From: a virus | Strand: one strand, 5' to 3' | Length of the DNA: 64,000 nt | IMG/VR virus record: IMGVR_UViG_3300021962_000060 | Location: 26,922 to 90,921 of that record | Shown: piece after piece, positions 1 to 7,420 of the stretch | Position numbering within the stretch: the stretch's first letter is position 1 | Layout of the letters: each line of letters begins with the position of its first letter | Made by a program: the position numbers and the translations under genes | Notes under the pieces: generated by a model | What the model was told of the DNA's origin: nothing | The model's input: the letters and a program-made list of their open reading frames with translations, nothing else | Databases searched by the model: none

Positions 1-105
1 TTCGCTAAGACCTTTGTTCTGGCAACTGTCAGCCATACAATAATTCAAACCAATCTCAGCACGCTCATCTGAATAATCACAGTTACAATAAATGCATTTA
101 GCCAT
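1..105 (-). CDS. Small cysteine-rich protein, cut by the window edge
   Basis: The visible 35 residues start MAKCIYCNCDYSDE and carry a C-x2-C-x-C cluster at residues 4, 7 and 9, then two more cysteines near residues 24 and 29. This looks like a small zinc-binding module, but no family is recognised. The ATG at 105 shares its first base with the TAA stop of the upstream gene (TAATG), which suggests translational coupling. The C-terminus lies outside the window. Confidence 0.6.
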   Translation of the reverse strand, partial: MAKCIYCNCDYSDERAEIGLNYCMADSCQNKGLSE

Positions 106-284
106 TACTCCCAACTCTTTCTCTCAAAGTTGCCATCAAACGATTCAATAATCAAAGCAAGCATCTTGGCCATTGACTTAAACTTTTCTTTTTCCCAAAA
201 ATCAAGAGAAGCACTTGTGCTCCAATAATGGCAAGATTCATACTCACTTTTCAATTTGTTAAGAATTTGTTCTGCGGAAGCCAT
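105..284 (-). CDS. Hypothetical small protein
   Basis: 59 residues starting MASAEQILNKLKSEYESCHY, mostly helical and charged, with no recognised motif. The start at 284 is chosen because it forms a TGATG overlap with the stop of the gene before it; upstream in-frame starts at 293 and 305 would overlap that gene further. It belongs to the run of short overlapping genes that closes this leftward operon. Confidence 0.6.
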   Translation of the reverse strand: MASAEQILNKLKSEYESCHYWSTSASLDFWEKEKFKSMAKMLALIIESFDGNFERKSWE

Positions 285-505
285 CACAGCCATTCTTTCA
301 TCCAAGCAATATCTTCTTCCTTAATACCACGAACAAAATCTGAAACAAAAGACATATAGAATCTAAGTTCACTCACAGTAATAGTTCCATCATGAATTTG
401 ATTCAAAAGATAATTCAACTCTTTTGTAACAAAAGCAAGCTGCATCCTTTCGACCAAATCAAAACGAGAAGCATAATCTGTGTAGTTATTCACTGGCTTC
501 ATCAA
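284..505 (-). CDS. Hypothetical small protein
   Basis: 73 residues starting MMKPVNNYTDYASRF, predicted helical and ending in a Trp-rich tail (IAWMKEWL). No domain is recognised. It overlaps the preceding gene by four bases (ATGA), and its own stop overlaps the next start, so it is translated as part of the small-gene operon. Confidence 0.65.
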   Translation of the reverse strand: MMKPVNNYTDYASRFDLVERMQLAFVTKELNYLLNQIHDGTITVSELRFYMSFVSDFVRGIKEEDIAWMKEWL

Positions 506-687
506 ACCCTCGCTTTTGGCTTGTCTTCATCATTAATCCAAACAGAATTCATGGTTTTCTCAAATGCTTCACTATGAGAATGACCATTGTAAACTCTTTC
601 CATATAATATTCACGACAAAAAGCTTTTGACCATCCAAGATTCATTAGTAAATTAATTGCATTTTCATAGTTTTCTTTTTTGGACAT
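502..687 (-). CDS. Hypothetical protein, paralogue of the gene at 665-877
   Basis: 61 residues. Its core can be aligned with the adjacent upstream gene: both have an aliphatic helix ending in GWS, a short aromatic helix (REYYMERVYNG here, IEYFIAKRFDG there), an S-x-x-AF-x-K-x-MNS stretch and a basic end containing KPK. This is a tandem duplication that has since diverged. Function unknown. The repeated Trp/Phe/Tyr pattern suggests a small helical interaction domain. Confidence 0.65.
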   Translation of the reverse strand: MSKKENYENAINLLMNLGWSKAFCREYYMERVYNGHSHSEAFEKTMNSVWINDEDKPKARV

Positions 688-877
688 TAGATTTATCTCC
701 TTTTGGTTTTTTTGAATTAGGAATATAAGGTGAATTCATTGCTTTTTTGAAAGCTCTTTCACTAGAAAGACCATCAAAACGCTTTGCGATAAAATACTCT
801 ATTGCGAATGGATAAGACCAACCAAACTTCACAACAAGTTCTTCGATTTCTTTTCTGTACAGTGGATTAGAAAGCAT
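665..877 (-). CDS. Hypothetical protein, paralogue of the gene at 502-687
   Basis: 70 residues if read from the ATG at 877 (MLSNPLYRKEIEELVVKFGW), which lies two bases after the stop of the upstream gene; an earlier in-frame start at 901 would overlap that gene. It has the same GWS / AF-x-K-AMNS / basic-tail layout as the next gene, with a longer lysine-rich C-terminus (KKPKGDKSNVQKRKL). Function unknown. Confidence 0.6.
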   Translation of the reverse strand: MLSNPLYRKEIEELVVKFGWSYPFAIEYFIAKRFDGLSSERAFKKAMNSPYIPNSKKPKGDKSNVQKRKL

Positions 878-879
878 AA

Positions 880-1074
880 TCAATCTCCTACATACCACCA
901 AAGATCGCCAAAGTATTCGGAAAGATTATTCCAATCTTCCTTTGTAATAATACCGGCAGCAACAGCACTTTGGCAATAACTAGCTCTACTATTATAATTA
1001 AATGTATCAGGAACATTCACTCTTGCCCATTCAGCAGCAATATTGAATACTTCTTTCATTTTAGCTCTGTCCAT
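880..1074 (-). CDS. Hypothetical small protein
   Basis: 64 residues from the ATG at 1074 (MDRAKMKEVFNIAAEWARV). This start is preferred over a much longer in-frame extension because the extension would lie inside the upstream gene, and because the 1074 ATG follows a GGAG ribosome site (CGGAGAACTGAA) and begins one base after the upstream stop. The sequence is acidic and Trp-rich at the C-terminus (LWWYVGD). No family recognised. Confidence 0.6.
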   Translation of the reverse strand: MDRAKMKEVFNIAAEWARVNVPDTFNYNSRASYCQSAVAAGIITKEDWNNLSEYFGDLWWYVGD

Positions 1075-1075
1075 T

Positions 1076-1546
1076 TCAGTTCTCCGTTTCTTTGTATTCT
1101 TCTTCCAAATTACAGGCAATACACATACACAAACCATCTTCCTCAATCCACAATTCATCATTTGGATATTCTTCATCACAGAAGTAGCAGAAGAAAGTTT
1201 GAAATTCTTCTTCTGTATCTTCTTCACAATCCTCATTGTCAATGATTACAACATCTTCAACAACATCTTCATCTTCAACATCAGAGACATTGGTGAAAAC
1301 CGACTCAAGAGCAATCTCATAAAGCCATCTACCCTCAAGATACTTATCGTAAGGATTCTCCTTGCCAGAACCCTTATTCCTTCTCTCCCACATACGATAA
1401 AGAGTAAGATAGTGTCGAGTCTCATCTTTACCGTCACACAAACGAAAAGCACCAATAACCCACCTATCTCTAGGCTTGCGATTGCGTCGAGTTGTCTGAA
1501 CAGAATCAGAATCAATAATCACAAAGTCATCATTCACATCAGTCAT
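1076..1546 (-). CDS. Acidic protein with C-terminal zinc-finger-like motif
   Basis: 156 residues from the ATG at 1546, two bases past the upstream stop; a GTG at 1552 is the alternative. The N-terminal half is mixed and moderately basic. A middle stretch (about residues 95-117) is almost entirely Asp/Glu/Val. The C-terminus has two CxxC pairs (FFCYFC ... CIAC) about 20 residues apart, which looks like a single treble-clef or rubredoxin-like zinc site. Function unknown. Confidence 0.65.
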   Translation of the reverse strand: MTDVNDDFVIIDSDSVQTTRRNRKPRDRWVIGAFRLCDGKDETRHYLTLYRMWERRNKGSGKENPYDKYLEGRWLYEIALESVFTNVSDVEDEDVVEDVVIIDNEDCEEDTEEEFQTFFCYFCDEEYPNDELWIEEDGLCMCIACNLEEEYKETEN

Positions 1547-1548
1547 AA

Positions 1549-1872
1549 TCACTTGCCTTTCTGTACGGGGAAATAAGCAACATTCTTGATAGTAGAACCA
1601 AAGAAAGAACCACCGTTATGATTATGCTTTGCCCTACGGCCGGCTCGCAGTTTCATAACATAATCAGTACCTTGAGGATAATGAATCTTCTTCTTGATGT
1701 AATCAAACAAGGAGTTTGCCTCAACTCGTTTGCCAGAACTAAACACAAAGACGTAATAATCTTTGCCATCTTTGCTGACGATTTCCCAAGACATAATGCG
1801 ACCGTAATCAACACCATTTACATCATAGGAAATACCAACAATAGCATTACATTTATCTTCCATCTCAGACAT
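1549..1872 (-). CDS. Hypothetical protein
   Basis: 107 residues starting MSEMEDKCNAIVGISYDVNG. The first two thirds look like a small beta-rich fold (alternating hydrophobics, YYVFVFSSGKRV). The last third is basic (KLRAGRRAKHNHNGGS). An AAAGGG ribosome site lies eight bases before the ATG. No family recognised. Confidence 0.65.
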   Translation of the reverse strand: MSEMEDKCNAIVGISYDVNGVDYGRIMSWEIVSKDGKDYYVFVFSSGKRVEANSLFDYIKKKIHYPQGTDYVMKLRAGRRAKHNHNGGSFFGSTIKNVAYFPVQKGK

Positions 1873-1893
1873 AACTGTTTCCCTTTCTATGAT

Positions 1894-2025
1894 TTATCTT
1901 GCCCAATACCTGAACACTTGCGAGATAATACGCAGAGATAATACCAAACAAACACTTACAGAAATAGTAAGCAATACTCTCGCATTTGACTCGCCCATTG
2001 CTTTCCACAAATACGAGACTATCAT
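1894..2025 (-). CDS. Possible small membrane protein
   Basis: 43 residues from the ATG at 2025, with one clear hydrophobic helix (ARVLLTISVSVCLVLSLRII) followed by a basic/aromatic end. The frame is open further upstream, to a TTG at 2094. A different frame over the same bases (1865-2086, GTG start) is also open and would overlap the next ATG by eight bases. Neither has a convincing ribosome site. The membrane-protein frame is preferred on composition only. Confidence 0.35.
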   Translation of the reverse strand: MIVSYLWKAMGESNARVLLTISVSVCLVLSLRIISQVFRYWAR

Positions 2026-2094
2026 AGGGACAAACCCAGGGAAAACTGAACAGTAATTTTGTTTTTTGGCGAGAAAAGATTTGCACAAACGCAA

Positions 2095-2306
2095 GGAAAT
2101 GCGTCGAGACCGGCCCTCTAACGTTAGAGGGGTTCTAACGTTACAGATGCTCTAACGTTACAGAGGAAATACATCAAAGATAGGGCCGGCTTTTAGAAAG
2201 AACAAGCTCGAGATTTTACATCGTCTTGGTATGTAAAACATAAGGTAATGAACACCACGCATTCTTTTACTCAATTCATACAAAAATTGAGTATGCGGCA
2301 GAGCGA
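2095..2306. other. Non-coding control region between operons
   Basis: No convincing gene. Besides the iteron cluster it holds two more inverted repeats: TTTTACAT/ATGTAAAA (2214-2221 and 2231-2238, 9-nt loop) and TACTCAATT/AATTGAGTA (2268-2276 and 2285-2293, 8-nt loop). The second lies just after the stop of the glycosyltransferase gene but has no T-tract, so it is at best a weak terminator or processing site. It is the longest non-coding gap of the window other than the thyX control region. Confidence 0.6.
2110..2189. repeat. Three 17-bp iterons inside an inverted repeat
   Basis: The 10-mer TCTAACGTTA begins at 2117, 2134 and 2151, exactly 17 bp apart, giving three tandem 17-bp units with a conserved first 10 bases and a variable tail. 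Each unit holds the palindrome TAACGTTA. The first extends to the perfect 16-bp palindrome CCTCTAACGTTAGAGG at 2115-2130. The cluster is bracketed by an 8-bp inverted repeat, CCGGCCCT (2110-2117) and AGGGCCGG (2182-2189). This is the layout of protein-binding iterons at an origin or operator array. Confidence 0.75.
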
Positions 2307-3176
2307 CTATTTTTTCTTCTTAGAATTTTTGGATTTTGAAACTGAATTGACTGGATTACCATCATCATCAAGCACAGTTGCGTTATCGACAATCCAATCA
2401 ATAAGCCGGCCCTTATACTCAAACCGACCTAGGTGAGTTAACTCAATAGAAGGATCCACCCAAACCTCTCCGCCAATCTTCTGCCAATACCTTCCAAATC
2501 CATAGTCCTCAGACAAGAATCTTCCATCTTCATCGACATAACTATTGAACAGAGCATAAGAATAATCTCTTTCTGGACCCTTTAATGCACCAGTATCATC
2601 AACATACTTTAACTCAGGATAGGCTTCAAACAACTTCTCAAAAGCAGAACGCTTGATCAACATAAATCCTGTGCCGGCATCATAAATGGAAAGAGCACCA
2701 TTTTCCATTCTAATCTTATTGTCGCCCTTAGTCGCAGGATTGACCACAAATCTTGTGCTCTTTTCGGCAATCTTATCTTTGTCAAAATCATTTTTAGCTA
2801 GATGGACGACTTTATCCCACAAAATTTCTTTGATCGGATAAGCACCTGTCATAATTTCTTTATCATGCCATAGCATCTTGAGAATATCTTCATAATTGTA
2901 ACCAAGATCAACATCAATGAAAAGAAGATGCGTAAACATTGGATTAGCCATAAACTTAGCAACTAATTGATTTCGCGCTCTAGAGATTAGAGAATCACTA
3001 ATAGTGCTAATACCAAACTTCATACCGTATTCCTTAAAAGCCATAGCTGCCTTTATGGTGGACATAAAAAAAGGCTCAGTGATTTGCCTATCATAACAAG
3101 GAAGGCAAATAAGAGGATGCCAAGATTGAATTTGATCGGCAGAAATTTCAATATTTTGTTCGGTGGTTTCAAGCAT
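2307..3176 (-). CDS. GT-A type glycosyltransferase (DXD motif)
   Basis: 289 residues from the ATG at 3176. The fold looks like a family-2-like GT-A nucleotide-sugar transferase. Near residue 70 there is the hydrophobic strand HLLFIDVDLGY, whose DVD is the metal/nucleotide-sugar DXD motif; an acceptor-side region with aspartates follows, and the C-terminus is basic (SKSKNSKKKK). The target is unknown: glucosylated phage DNA, a virion protein or a host wall polymer are all possible. The gene is alone between a terminator and the iteron region, and has a -10-like TATACT only six bases before the ATG, so its mRNA is probably leaderless. The in-frame extension to 3197 runs into the terminator and is rejected. 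Confidence 0.75.
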   Translation of the reverse strand: MLETTEQNIEISADQIQSWHPLICLPCYDRQITEPFFMSTIKAAMAFKEYGMKFGISTISDSLISRARNQLVAKFMANPMFTHLLFIDVDLGYNYEDILKMLWHDKEIMTGAYPIKEILWDKVVHLAKNDFDKDKIAEKSTRFVVNPATKGDNKIRMENGALSIYDAGTGFMLIKRSAFEKLFEAYPELKYVDDTGALKGPERDYSYALFNSYVDEDGRFLSEDYGFGRYWQKIGGEVWVDPSIELTHLGRFEYKGRLIDWIVDNATVLDDDGNPVNSVSKSKNSKKKK

Positions 3177-3182
3177 GAAACA

Positions 3183-3188
3183 AGTATA
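3183..3188 (-). promoter_or_regulatory. -10 box TATACT, likely leaderless promoter for the DXD glycosyltransferase
   Basis: TTGGTATACT followed by six bases (TGTTTC) and the ATG at 3176. A start site about seven bases past the hexamer would fall on the A of the ATG. No clear -35 is seen. Confidence 0.55.
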
Positions 3189-3194
3189 CCAAAA

Positions 3195-3231
3195 CAAAAA
3201 ACCCTACGGTGTGAAACCGTAGGGTTTTTTG
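3195..3231. terminator. Bidirectional intrinsic terminator
   Basis: Perfect stem ACCCTACGGT (3201-3210) / ACCGTAGGGT (3216-3225) with a 5-nt loop, extended by A-run and T-run on both sides. It lies about 20 bases past the stop of the 3252-3608 gene and would end transcription from either direction. Confidence 0.9.
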
Positions 3232-3251
3232 TTTGATTATTTTAATGAAGA

Positions 3252-3608
3252 TTACTTGCTGGAAGCCTTAGCATTGCTAGTCTTGATCGCCTTGATATCA
3301 GAAGTCTTTACTTCGGTAGTAGTGTTACGCTCAACACTATCAGCACCCATACGAGTAGCCTTGAAGTAGAGTTTCTGCTCAGTAGCATCAAAACGAATAA
3401 TAACCTTGTAATTCAACTTCTTAGCCTGTGCGCGAATACGCTGTTGCATTGAATTATAAGCCTTACCAGGCTGAACGCCAGACAAAGCAAAACGCTCTCC
3501 GTTATTAGCAGACTCAGTTAAAGCGCTAATAATTGCCTGAAGTTCTTCACTAACACGACCGGAACGAGTAAGTTCGGGGAAAGTGTCCACTTTGCTCAGA
3601 TTAATCAT
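3252..3608 (-). CDS. Small basic protein, monocistronic, possibly DNA-binding
   Basis: 118 residues from the ATG at 3608, six bases after an AAGGAG ribosome site; an in-frame extension to 3653 would include that site and is rejected. The N-terminal half is helical. Residues 50-90 contain a basic helix-plus-strand section (SMQQRIRAQAKKLNYKVIIRF) followed by beta hairpins. The C-terminal 30 residues are a low-complexity Thr/Lys/Ala/Ser tail. It has its own promoter and a strong terminator, and its codons are richer in C and G than its neighbours, which together suggest separate and strong expression. A nucleoid-like or transcription-related role is possible but unproven. Confidence 0.75.
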   Translation of the reverse strand: MINLSKVDTFPELTRSGRVSEELQAIISALTESANNGERFALSGVQPGKAYNSMQQRIRAQAKKLNYKVIIRFDATEQKLYFKATRMGADSVERNTTTEVKTSDIKAIKTSNAKASSK

Positions 3609-3651
3609 TTGTATTCTCCTTGATAGTGGGCGGTTGCCCTTGACGGAAAAC

Positions 3652-3657
3652 ACTATA
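3652..3657 (-). promoter_or_regulatory. -10 box TATAGT for the 118-residue protein
   Basis: GTGTATAGTG lies about 44 bases upstream of the ATG, leaving an untranslated leader of roughly 35 bases. The leader holds a small GGGC-AACC-GCCC hairpin before the AAGGAG site. This is one of the few promoters here with a true leader. Confidence 0.45.
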
Positions 3658-3718
3658 CACGCCCCATAGGGCAGGCGTTGCGAAAAGGCAAGAAATGTTA
3701 TTTCTCTCGAAAAGAAAT

Positions 3719-3907
3719 TTAATTCTTGGTCTTATTCCTCGTCAAGGGCGTATCGGGAGGAGTAGAGAAATCGTCGGTATTACCAGATGCAATCTTCTCC
3801 AATTTTGTGATATAAATCCTTGCAACAGCCAGTTCAAAATTCAAAGTAGCTATTTGATTATTAAGCACAGAAATAATCTCACTAGGCTCGATCTCTATAT
3901 TGCTCAT
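3719..3907 (-). CDS. Hypothetical coiled-coil protein after terL
   Basis: 62 residues from the ATG at 3907, which overlaps the terL stop by four bases (ATGA). The centre is a helix with heptad-like hydrophobics (IISVLNNQIATLNFELAVAR), typical of a short coiled coil. The C-terminus is polar and Thr/Pro-rich. Its coupling to terL suggests a packaging accessory, but nothing in the sequence proves this. Confidence 0.6.
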   Translation of the reverse strand: MSNIEIEPSEIISVLNNQIATLNFELAVARIYITKLEKIASGNTDDFSTPPDTPLTRNKTKN

Positions 3908-5646
3908 ATTGATTCTATCCATTTCTCATTATTAATATAGTCAACATTGTGTTGACCATACCCTGGTGTAAACTCACCAAGATCTCTATTGTACACCTTT
4001 ACAGTGCCAAAATCTTCCATTTCCTCTTCATAATCCCATACTTTGTCAGGTGTCAATATTTCAATATCAACTTCTGTATCGTAGGCCATATTTTGAATAC
4101 AATTAAATACAGCGCCGGCTAATGCATCTGCTAAGTCTTTAGAACCACTACTTGGGTGATCTATCTTGTTATTATTAAACAACCTTAACTTCAAGAGCTC
4201 TTCTTCAACAAGAAGTTCATTCCAATATCCGCGAAGTCGAGTATCGTATATTGAAGTCATAAGAGTATCATAATCTGACTTTTTAACAGAATGGAAGTCG
4301 GCATTAATACCTTGAGATCTTAATGATTGAATCATTTCTACAGACTGCCATCTATCAAAAGTTACTAATCCAACTTGAAATTTACGACAAAGATCAACAA
4401 CCATCTGTCTTACAGAAGCAAAGTTAATTTCCGCACCAACACTTGCTTCCCAAGAATGAACTAGATCAACATTAACCACAGGTAGTGTTTCAACACCCAT
4501 AGAAGTTTTAACTTCTTTAAAGCCGGCCCCATGAGCCATGCATAAAGCAGCCCTATCTCGTTTTAAACCCAAGTCAATATGTATAAACCTTGTGTGACCG
4601 TCAGTACCATTAAACCACTTCTTAAAGTTGCCATCCTCTTCATCAATAGGATCCTCACCATAAGTAAAAGCTTTTCTAACAAGATCAGCATCTCTAAAAT
4701 ATGCGTCTTCCATATTCGGCGGTTCACACTCAAAACGCGCTCTTGCCTCAATAGGATTTCTAATAAACTCAGACTCAAGATCACTACGCTTAATCGTAGG
4801 ATTAACTTCCCAAGTTGCAGCTTTGATAAACCAAGTTTTTGGTTCTTTATTCTTCTCAGCACCAAAATATCTTTGCTGAATAAAGTCACCTTTGTACCGA
4901 GGGAAAGACAATAGAATTACCTTACCAACTTCTGGGAAACGTGACATTACAGATAATTTACTCATGTTATAAATAGCAGAAGCGGAGCCTTTAGATCTTG
5001 TTTCTCCACGTAATTCAGCATCAGTTTTGAAAGCAGAAATTTCGTCTAAAATCACAGACATAACCTCATAACCTTCCCATCCTTCACTTTCAGAGTGACC
5101 AGAGAAACACCTTACAGGTCTAGAGAAGAAAAAGATTTCCGATACTCTTGGCTCAAATCCAACTTCATTGAAGAAAGGTGAAGATAGCAAAAGATTTTTT
5201 AAAGGCTCAAAGAAAACTCTCTGAGCTTGCTGAGCGTTCACTGCAAGGTTTAATAGATCTATATACACACCAGTAGCTTTGCCGTAATAAGCCAATGGAT
5301 CCCTTAAGCAGTGTAACAAATATGCTGTATAAGCAATAGAGATTCTGGCACAGTGATCCTTACCGGATCCCTTTCCAAGCATGCATATAACCTCATTGTC
5401 AGTATATTTGTTATACCACTCTTCACCGGCCTGTTCACCCATAATCTTTTGTAACGTATGTTTTTTTAAAATTTGTGTGGAATGGCGCACAATTTCCAAT
5501 TGGATGGGCGATAATGGTGGTAGCCCAAGGTATTTTTTGTCTTGCACAAAAACTTCAATAGGAACAGGTTCTGTGGACAATTCATCTTGCTTTAATAATC
5601 TATCAAAATCTTTAAACTCAAGATTCATTCCAATAAAATCTGACAT
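3904..5646 (-). CDS. terL: Terminase large subunit
   Basis: 580-residue packaging motor, made of an ATPase and a headful/cos nuclease. The ATPase half has the P-loop GKGSGKD at residues 91-97 and the Walker B strand VILDE at 198-202. The RNase H-like nuclease half has its acidic residues in IHIDLG (D358), TFDRWQ (D431) and KDLADA (D504 and D507). Length is at the upper end for the family. The start at 5646 has an AGGAG site, somewhat far away; M7 (5628) is possible. It lies just after the likely small subunit, separated by a non-coding segment with two tandem 36-bp repeats. Confidence 0.95.
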   Translation of the reverse strand: MSDFIGMNLEFKDFDRLLKQDELSTEPVPIEVFVQDKKYLGLPPLSPIQLEIVRHSTQILKKHTLQKIMGEQAGEEWYNKYTDNEVICMLGKGSGKDHCARISIAYTAYLLHCLRDPLAYYGKATGVYIDLLNLAVNAQQAQRVFFEPLKNLLLSSPFFNEVGFEPRVSEIFFFSRPVRCFSGHSESEGWEGYEVMSVILDEISAFKTDAELRGETRSKGSASAIYNMSKLSVMSRFPEVGKVILLSFPRYKGDFIQQRYFGAEKNKEPKTWFIKAATWEVNPTIKRSDLESEFIRNPIEARARFECEPPNMEDAYFRDADLVRKAFTYGEDPIDEEDGNFKKWFNGTDGHTRFIHIDLGLKRDRAALCMAHGAGFKEVKTSMGVETLPVVNVDLVHSWEASVGAEINFASVRQMVVDLCRKFQVGLVTFDRWQSVEMIQSLRSQGINADFHSVKKSDYDTLMTSIYDTRLRGYWNELLVEEELLKLRLFNNNKIDHPSSGSKDLADALAGAVFNCIQNMAYDTEVDIEILTPDKVWDYEEEMEDFGTVKVYNRDLGEFTPGYGQHNVDYINNEKWIESI

Positions 5647-5681
5647 TATAAACCATCTCCTATACGCAACATGATTCCTCT

Positions 5682-5753
5682 GACTTTATGTGAGCTAATT
5701 TTTGAGTCCGAATGAATGACTTTATGAGAGCTCAATTTTACGTCCGAATGAAT
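5682..5753. repeat. Two tandem 36-bp repeats between likely terS and terL
   Basis: Unit 1 (5682-5717) and unit 2 (5718-5753) are directly adjacent and match at 31 of 36 positions by hand alignment. Both start GACTTTATG and end GTCCGAATGAAT. The position between the terminase genes fits a packaging-initiation (pac/cos) or TerS-binding site. Confidence 0.8.
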
Positions 5754-5762
5754 CATTTTTTA

Positions 5763-6377
5763 CTATTCAACAATTTCTGCATCGTCAATGTCGGTAGTAT
5801 TATAAGTATCTGGATCAGACGCTGATTCAGCGTTACCGTTCATTATTTCAAATGCGAGAGCAAGTTCTTTTCTAACTTCTTCAGCAATTTCTGGATATTT
5901 TGATATAACATCTCTCAAAATTTTTGAGAGAATTTGATTGACACTCTCTGCTTTTTGCATTCGTGCAATGTAGTCACTGTCAGTAGAATTTCCTCCACTA
6001 ATCAATTTATGGAGTTGAGCCTTTTTGCCGGCAATATCTGACGCAAGTTTTAAAGCCTGGATTCTAACAGCAACCATGCCATGATCAGTAGCGATATTAA
6101 CAGTCTCCCAGGCTTCTTTGCTTATTTGATCAAATTCCTGCAGCGCTTTGATAGTATTAAACTGTATTTTTTCTAGGAAGTAAGGATCTTCATCAGCCTT
6201 TTTTTGCAAGAAATTTTTATACTGTTGAACATACTCTTTTGCCTTAGTGGAAGATACAGATAAAAGAGATCCTATCTCGCTGTAAGAGTAGCCTTTAATA
6301 TGCAGAATACCAGCATCCTCTATATCTTTAAGTTCAGATAAAATATCTTTACTGTTTGACTTTTCTATTTCAGTCAT
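5763..6377 (-). CDS. Probable terminase small subunit (helix-turn-helix)
   Basis: 204 residues. Residues about 20-50 form a helix-turn-helix (HIKGYSYSEIGSLLSVSSTKA) like the DNA-binding domain of small terminases. The middle is long and helical, suited to oligomerisation, and the C-terminus is acidic and Asp/Ser/Thr-rich. It directly precedes terL in transcription order, which is the main support for the name. A plain HTH regulator is the alternative. Its ATG overlaps the stop of the preceding glycosyltransferase (ATGA), so packaging and sugar-transfer genes share a transcript. Confidence 0.65.
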   Translation of the reverse strand: MTEIEKSNSKDILSELKDIEDAGILHIKGYSYSEIGSLLSVSSTKAKEYVQQYKNFLQKKADEDPYFLEKIQFNTIKALQEFDQISKEAWETVNIATDHGMVAVRIQALKLASDIAGKKAQLHKLISGGNSTDSDYIARMQKAESVNQILSKILRDVISKYPEIAEEVRKELALAFEIMNGNAESASDPDTYNTTDIDDAEIVE

Positions 6378-7420
6378 ACAAGTTCCATCAACCTCTGTTT
6401 ATAAGGTAAGACAACATTATCCCAAGAATAACGGTTATGAATGTAATGCGACCCATGTTTTGTCTTTTCTAATATCATGTCATAATTATTAATGACATAT
6501 AACATTTTATCACAAACATCATCAATTTTTGGGTCAGCCCAGTCACCATTTTCATAAATTCCAAACTGGTAAGCACTTGACATATCAGCCTCCAGAGGCA
6601 CGGAGAGGTACGCAAATTCGCTACAGGCTGTTCTATTTGTACAGATGGTCGGTAGCCCCGTAGCAATTGATTGAAAAGGAGCCATGCCCCACCCTTCACC
6701 TCTGGTTGGGTACACCATACAATGACACCTATTAAACAAAGCAGCAAGTTCTTCGTCTGTTAGATAGTAATCAATGATTTCAATATTAGAGATATCATAA
6801 AGACCACCTATATTTTGACCGTCAACAATGACTCTAGCATCAGGCTGACCATTGCTTTTTAAAACTAACTTATAATTAGGATTATCTTTAAAAAGTCTAA
6901 GAAATGCATTAACAACAAGTTGCGTATTTTTTCTTGTAGACGGGCTGCCTACATGAATAAAGGTAAATGGGCCAACACAGTTTGAGCGATTAAAATAAGA
7001 AAAAACATTTGTATCAACACCAAGATCAAAACCATACACAGGAACACTTACACCACTATTTAAAAATACATCAACAGCCCAAGACGATGTAGTCCACACC
7101 TCATCACACAAATTTATTCTTTCAACCCAGTCAGGCGGCAACATTGTTGTTTCCCAGTATGTAAAACCTATAGTGTAATCTTGATCATATGAGTAATCTG
7201 TTGGAAGACAATTATTCACCACAATATCAATATTCTCTGGTTGGGGAATAAGACGTATCCCATCAATTTCTGAGATAGAAATGCTATATGTATCGCTACA
7301 AGAAATATCCTCAAGACTTAGAACATTCATAGATCTAAGCCTTGAGGATATATTCATAGACGCATAGGAATAACCGTCAGCCTTCGCTTTCGTCAGTGTT
7401 CTCCAATATACGCTCTTCAT
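6374..7420 (-). CDS. Glycosyltransferase family 4-like (GT-B)
   Basis: 348 residues from the ATG at 7420; the frame stays open to a TTG at 7426. The N-terminus MKSVYW matches that of the glycosyltransferase at 62399-63412 (MKKVSW), supporting this start. The C-terminal Rossmann domain has FIHVGSPSTRKN, the nucleotide-sugar site, and the family's E-x7-E-type loop YPTRGEGWGMAPFQSIATGLP. This is one of three related GT4 proteins in the window. It probably moves a sugar from a nucleotide-sugar donor; the acceptor cannot be read from sequence. It overlaps a 42-residue gene at its start. Confidence 0.85.
   Translation of the reverse strand: MKSVYWRTLTKAKADGYSYASMNISSRLRSMNVLSLEDISCSDTYSISISEIDGIRLIPQPENIDIVVNNCLPTDYSYDQDYTIGFTYWETTMLPPDWVERINLCDEVWTTSSWAVDVFLNSGVSVPVYGFDLGVDTNVFSYFNRSNCVGPFTFIHVGSPSTRKNTQLVVNAFLRLFKDNPNYKLVLKSNGQPDARVIVDGQNIGGLYDISNIEIIDYYLTDEELAALFNRCHCMVYPTRGEGWGMAPFQSIATGLPTICTNRTACSEFAYLSVPLEADMSSAYQFGIYENGDWADPKIDDVCDKMLYVINNYDMILEKTKHGSHYIHNRYSWDNVVLPYKQRLMELV

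Noticed and set aside
1865-2086. 73-residue frame overlapping the small membrane protein
   Set aside because: GTG start without ribosome site and mixed composition; the overlapping frame with a clean membrane helix looked more like a protein. Neither is certain.
2117-2167. Iteron cluster as a CRISPR array
   Set aside because: Units are 17 bp with 7-bp variable tails; CRISPR needs longer repeats and 30-bp or longer spacers, and no cas operon is present. The Cas4-like protein is a phage recombination nuclease.
2268-2293. Hairpin after the DXD glycosyltransferase as a terminator
   Set aside because: TACTCAATT/AATTGAGTA is A/T-rich and followed by AAAAG on the minus strand, with no T-tract; kept only as a note in the control-region entry.
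3176-3197. Longer start (3197) for the DXD glycosyltransferase
   Set aside because: The extension runs back into the terminator stem and through the promoter spacer; the ATG at 3176 fits the promoter and family start better.
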